Assembly (NCBI GenBank): GCA_002350705.1 | Contig: DEFH01000013.1 | Span: 22,128 to 86,127, forward strand | Source: Ruminococcaceae bacterium UBA2857 | GTDB taxonomy: Bacteria > Bacillota > Clostridia > Oscillospirales > Acutalibacteraceae | Direction of reading: 5' to 3' | Length of the DNA: 64,000 nucleotides | Part shown: piece after piece, positions 60,894 through 64,000 of the stretch | Position numbering within the stretch: the first letter of the stretch is position 1 | Layout: every line of letters starts with the position of its first letter | Program-made: the position numbers and the translations under genes | The notes under the pieces: model-generated | Seen by the model: only the letters and a program-made list of their open reading frames with translations | Told to the model about the DNA's origin: nothing | The model's database searches: none

Positions 60894-63800
60894 ATGCTTA
60901 AAAAAAGAATTGCCAGTGCCCTTTTGTCGCAGATGATGATTTTTGGTGCGGCACCCTTTGCCGTACAAACAACCGCCTTTGCCGCAAACACCAATCCGAC
61001 ACTGACATTTTCCAACTCGGCTATTACGGAAACCGTTTCAGGAAACGGCTACACCATTGACGGTACTGCTTTGACCATCAGTGCCGCAGGTGTTTACAAG
61101 ATCAAGGGCAAATGCTCGGAAGGAAGTATTGTTGTCTCAAAGGGACTGAGCAATGTCGTGCTGATTCTGGACAGTCTGACGCTTACTTCCGCCGAAACGG
61201 CTCCTGTTGTCGTCAAAAAAGAAAGCAATGTCACCATTCATCTTGACGGCACTTCCACTCTCACAGACAACGAAGATTCCTCTACAGAAGATACCAATGA
61301 AAATTTCGAGGGGGCTGCCATTAAAGTGAAAAGCGGTTCCAGTGTTACCTTCTGCGGTGACGGTACACTGAACATCTATGGCAATGCCAAAAACGGTATC
61401 AAGGGTGCTTCCGAGTCCTCCCAGACCTTTAACGGCGGCAGCTTTCACGTAACTGCGGTCAATAACGGTATCGCTGCCGACGGAAGCATCACTGTCAATG
61501 ACGGTACATTTACTCTTGATACCGATAATGACGGCATGAAATCTGTCCCTGATGCAGAAGATACCGCTTCCACGGGAAGCATTACCATCAATGGCGGTAC
61601 TTTCAGTATCACGTCTGACGGTGATGCGATTCAGGCAGAAGATACGCTCAAAATCACCAACGGTAATTTTACCATTAAAACCATGAACGGCTACAATGAC
61701 AGCTCTTTCAACAGCAGTACCATGAGCTGCAAAGGTCTGAAAGCCTCCGGCGACAGGGAAGATATTGAAAACAATCTGATTATCACAGGCGGCACGTTCA
61801 GTATCAATACCGCAGACGATGCAATACATTCCGATGAAAACGCTGAAATTACAGGCGGTACATTCAAGATCTATACAGGTGATGATGGTGTTCATGCCGA
61901 TACGCAATTGGATTTGGAGGTGAGCAGCGGACTTGCCAGAGATCCCGAATTCTATATTTATTCCAGCTACGAGGGCTTGGAATCGGGCACCGTCAATATG
62001 TATTCCGGCAAATATTGGGTGGTGGCTTCCGATGACGGCATCAATGCCGCAGGCGGCAGCTCCAACGGTTCCGATCCCGGACAGGGCGGCGGAAATACCT
62101 TCAATCCCGGCGGCAGACCGGGCTGGGGCGGCGGCAATCCCGGCGGAGGAGGCGGTTCTTCCGCATCAGGTGACTATGCACTGAATATCTACGGCGGTTC
62201 CGTCTATGTCAATGCATTGGGGGACGGTCTGGATTCCAACGGCACACTCAACATGACAGGCGGTGACATTACCGTATTTGCACAGGCAAAAGGCGGTGAC
62301 AACTCTCCCCTTGACTGTGACGGTACTATGACACTCAACGGTGCGACAGTCTTTGCGGCAGGCACAAACCCCATGAGGGAAAATCCGTCCACTTCCACCA
62401 GTCAGAGCTATTATACCCAGACAAACAGTATTTCGGCAGGAACGGTTGTCAGTGTCAAAAACGGCAGCACAACACTTTATACTGACAAGCTTTTGAGAAA
62501 TATCAATTATCTGCTGTATTCCGAACCGAATGTGTCCTCTTCCTCCGTCTCCGTTTCTACGGGCGGCAGTGTTGACAACTGCAACAGTCACGCTTTTGCC
62601 CACAACTGGAACAGCGGAAAAACAGTCACTGCGGCAACAGCTGCTTCCGCAGGCAAAATGCTTTATACCTGTCAGGACTGCGGAGCTACCGAATACAAGA
62701 CCATTCCGATGACAGTTTCATCAAATTGTGACGGTCATGATGATGAAGTAATTGCGGCAGATGAAGGCTACAATGTCACATTCTCTGCCGACAGCGGTGC
62801 AACGGTCAATGTATACGATACACAGGATTATTCTTCCGTCAGCACTGCCAATGCAAAAACAACCGTTTCCCGAAACAGTGATACAGGCTTGCCCGACAGC
62901 ACGGGTGACGGTCAGGTGAATTTCCGAGTCGTTCTGAAAAGCGGCTACGAACTGGATTCCGTCACTGTCAGCGGCGGTTACAAAAATCTGAAAGACGTTT
63001 CCACAGACACTCTCACCAATACTTACAGAGTTACAAAAGTAACAAGTGATTTGATCATCACCGTGACAACCAAAAAATCTTCCGCAGCGGCTCTCACCAA
63101 TAACTCCACCCTTTCTGCAACAGCCATTTCTCTTGGAGATACCATCACTGCAACAGGAAAAGCCTCCGGCGGAACAGGTTCTTATCAGTATCAGGTTGTC
63201 TACAAACAAACCTCTCAGACTTCCTGGACAACCGCTCAGGCTTACAAGGCAAACGCCACTGTCACATTCAAGCCTGCCAAAGCTACTACCTATGACGTAT
63301 GCATCAAAGTCAAGGACGGCAACGGCACAGAAGTGAAAAAATTCTTTACCGTCACCGTTTCCGATACCGCACTTGCCAACAATTCCACCCTTTCCGCAAC
63401 AAGCATTTCTTTGGGCAATACCATTACTGCAACAGGAAAGGCTTCCGGCGGTACAGGCTCCTATCAGTATCAGGTTGTCTACAAGCAGACCTCTCAGACT
63501 TCCTGGACAACCGCTCAGGCTTTCAAATCCAATGCCACGGTTACTTTCAAGCCTGCCAAAGCCACCACTTATGATGTATGCGTCAAAGTAAAAGATTCCA
63601 ACGGTACTGTCGTGAAAAAATTCTTTACCGTTACCGTAACAGCAGGTCTTACCAACAGTTCCACCATTTCATCCACGTCTATCAGTCTCGGTTCCTCCGT
63701 CACTCTGACAGGAAAGGCTTCCGGCGGCACAGGATATTATAATTATGCCGCTTACTACAAGAGAACTTCCCAGACTTCCTGGACCACTGCTCAGAGTTTT

Positions 63801-63920
63801 GCATCCAATGCAAAAATCACTGTCAAGCCTGCCAAAGCTACCACTTATGATGTATGCATCAAAGTAAAAGACTCTGACGGCACGATTGCCAAAAAATATT
63901 TTACTGTGACAGTTTCATAA
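60894..63920 (+). CDS. Secreted carbohydrate-binding (Cthe_2159-like) surface protein
   Basis: 1008 residues. Signal peptide (to about 31), then a parallel beta-helix-like region (about 35-560) of repeated xITGGTFxIxxxxDGI(H/N)A units, typical of the carbohydrate-binding Cthe_2159 family. A Gly/Pro-rich loop lies at about 392-423. A Cys-pair module (YTCQDCGATEYKTIP) follows near 592. Three about-90-residue Ig-like repeats fill about 735-1008. It has no anchor or dockerin. AAAGGAGG precedes the ATG; the 60837 reading starts within the promoter. Probably binds polysaccharide such as pectin or cellulose. Confidence 0.85.
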   Translation: MLKKRIASALLSQMMIFGAAPFAVQTTAFAANTNPTLTFSNSAITETVSGNGYTIDGTALTISAAGVYKIKGKCSEGSIVVSKGLSNVVLILDSLTLTSAETAPVVVKKESNVTIHLDGTSTLTDNEDSSTEDTNENFEGAAIKVKSGSSVTFCGDGTLNIYGNAKNGIKGASESSQTFNGGSFHVTAVNNGIAADGSITVNDGTFTLDTDNDGMKSVPDAEDTASTGSITINGGTFSITSDGDAIQAEDTLKITNGNFTIKTMNGYNDSSFNSSTMSCKGLKASGDREDIENNLIITGGTFSINTADDAIHSDENAEITGGTFKIYTGDDGVHADTQLDLEVSSGLARDPEFYIYSSYEGLESGTVNMYSGKYWVVASDDGINAAGGSSNGSDPGQGGGNTFNPGGRPGWGGGNPGGGGGSSASGDYALNIYGGSVYVNALGDGLDSNGTLNMTGGDITVFAQAKGGDNSPLDCDGTMTLNGATVFAAGTNPMRENPSTSTSQSYYTQTNSISAGTVVSVKNGSTTLYTDKLLRNINYLLYSEPNVSSSSVSVSTGGSVDNCNSHAFAHNWNSGKTVTAATAASAGKMLYTCQDCGATEYKTIPMTVSSNCDGHDDEVIAADEGYNVTFSADSGATVNVYDTQDYSSVSTANAKTTVSRNSDTGLPDSTGDGQVNFRVVLKSGYELDSVTVSGGYKNLKDVSTDTLTNTYRVTKVTSDLIITVTTKKSSAAALTNNSTLSATAISLGDTITATGKASGGTGSYQYQVVYKQTSQTSWTTAQAYKANATVTFKPAKATTYDVCIKVKDGNGTEVKKFFTVTVSDTALANNSTLSATSISLGNTITATGKASGGTGSYQYQVVYKQTSQTSWTTAQAFKSNATVTFKPAKATTYDVCVKVKDSNGTVVKKFFTVTVTAGLTNSSTISSTSISLGSSVTLTGKASGGTGYYNYAAYYKRTSQTSWTTAQSFASNAKITVKPAKATTYDVCIKVKDSDGTIAKKYFTVTVS
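63091..63917 (+). repeat. Three tandem ~275-bp repeats in surface-protein gene
   Basis: Units at about 63091-63366, 63369-63641 and 63642-63917 encode near-identical domains with the signature GKASGGTGSYQYQ and FKPAKATTYDVC. The first two are almost identical at protein level; the third is diverged. The pattern suggests duplication within the gene. Confidence 0.85.
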
Positions 63921-63941
63921 AAATATCCCTTTCCGAAAACT

Positions 63942-63976
63942 TCCCCTGCAATGATTGTCATTGCAGGGGAGTTTTT
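63942..63976 (+). terminator. Terminator of surface-protein gene
   Basis: Perfect 13-bp stem TCCCCTGCAATGA / TCATTGCAGGGGA with a 3-base loop, followed by GTTTTTG. The last 24 bases of the window hold nothing recognisable. Confidence 0.9.
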
Positions 63977-64000
63977 GCATGGCAACCGCATGAAAAAATA

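Overview
The window reads as chromosomal DNA of a spore-lineage Firmicute in class Clostridia, most like Ruminococcus and relatives (Oscillospirales). This is judged from gene content: a YunB-type sporulation protein, whiA/rapZ/hprK, a split transketolase, small peptide deformylase, zinc-ribbon and ECF membrane proteins, consensus SigA promoters, strong AGGAGG ribosome sites and short AT-rich gaps. No rRNA, tRNA, insertion sequence, prophage or CRISPR array was seen. The species is an inference.

Layout. 0-10 kb: a minus-strand operon (membrane protein, phosphohexomutase with a repeat tail, dCMP deaminase), divergent pgcA, a HAD phosphatase-proC pair, two lipoproteins (one a GH3/NagZ-type glycosidase) and a PHP phosphatase. 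10-20 kb: a 57-residue ribbon-helix-helix protein with its own operator-like repeats, coaBC, htrA, a zinc-ribbon membrane protein, then the minus-strand hprK-murB-rapZ-whiA-vanZ operon, which lacks the usual yvcK, and a GT4 glycosyltransferase. 20-33 kb, minus strand: a Na/phosphate symporter-like protein, def, radA, cwlD, a coiled-coil protein, the miaB-ylbF-mutS-mutL operon and yunB.

33-47 kb: a three-gene biotin-dependent carboxyltransferase module resembling transcarboxylase 12S/1.3S/5S, a DUF5662-like protein, a degenerate SGNH-like protein, split transketolase, a tyrosine-rich repeat surface protein, pyridoxamine kinase divergent from an ECF S component, a sugar-phosphate transferase, and a large activase/dehydratase pair of the 2-hydroxyacyl-CoA dehydratase superfamily. 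47-57 kb: a sortase cassette (secreted TP-repeat protein, sortase, polytopic membrane protein), a second sugar transferase, dacF, purL and an epimerase. 57-64 kb: a low-molecular-weight phosphatase plus tandem-TIR operon, then an OmpR-type two-component system next to a 1008-residue carbohydrate-binding surface protein whose promoter carries 11-bp-phased direct repeats.

The best candidates for something new are the phosphatase/tandem-TIR operon, the sortase cassette with a non-canonical substrate, the transcarboxylase-like module, the two-component-to-surface-protein circuit, and a 13-bp palindrome placed identically upstream of the promoters of two unlinked genes (Na/Pi symporter and transketolase). 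Functions are assigned from motifs read by eye; no database search was run. Where an in-frame upstream codon exists, starts were chosen by ribosome-site spacing.
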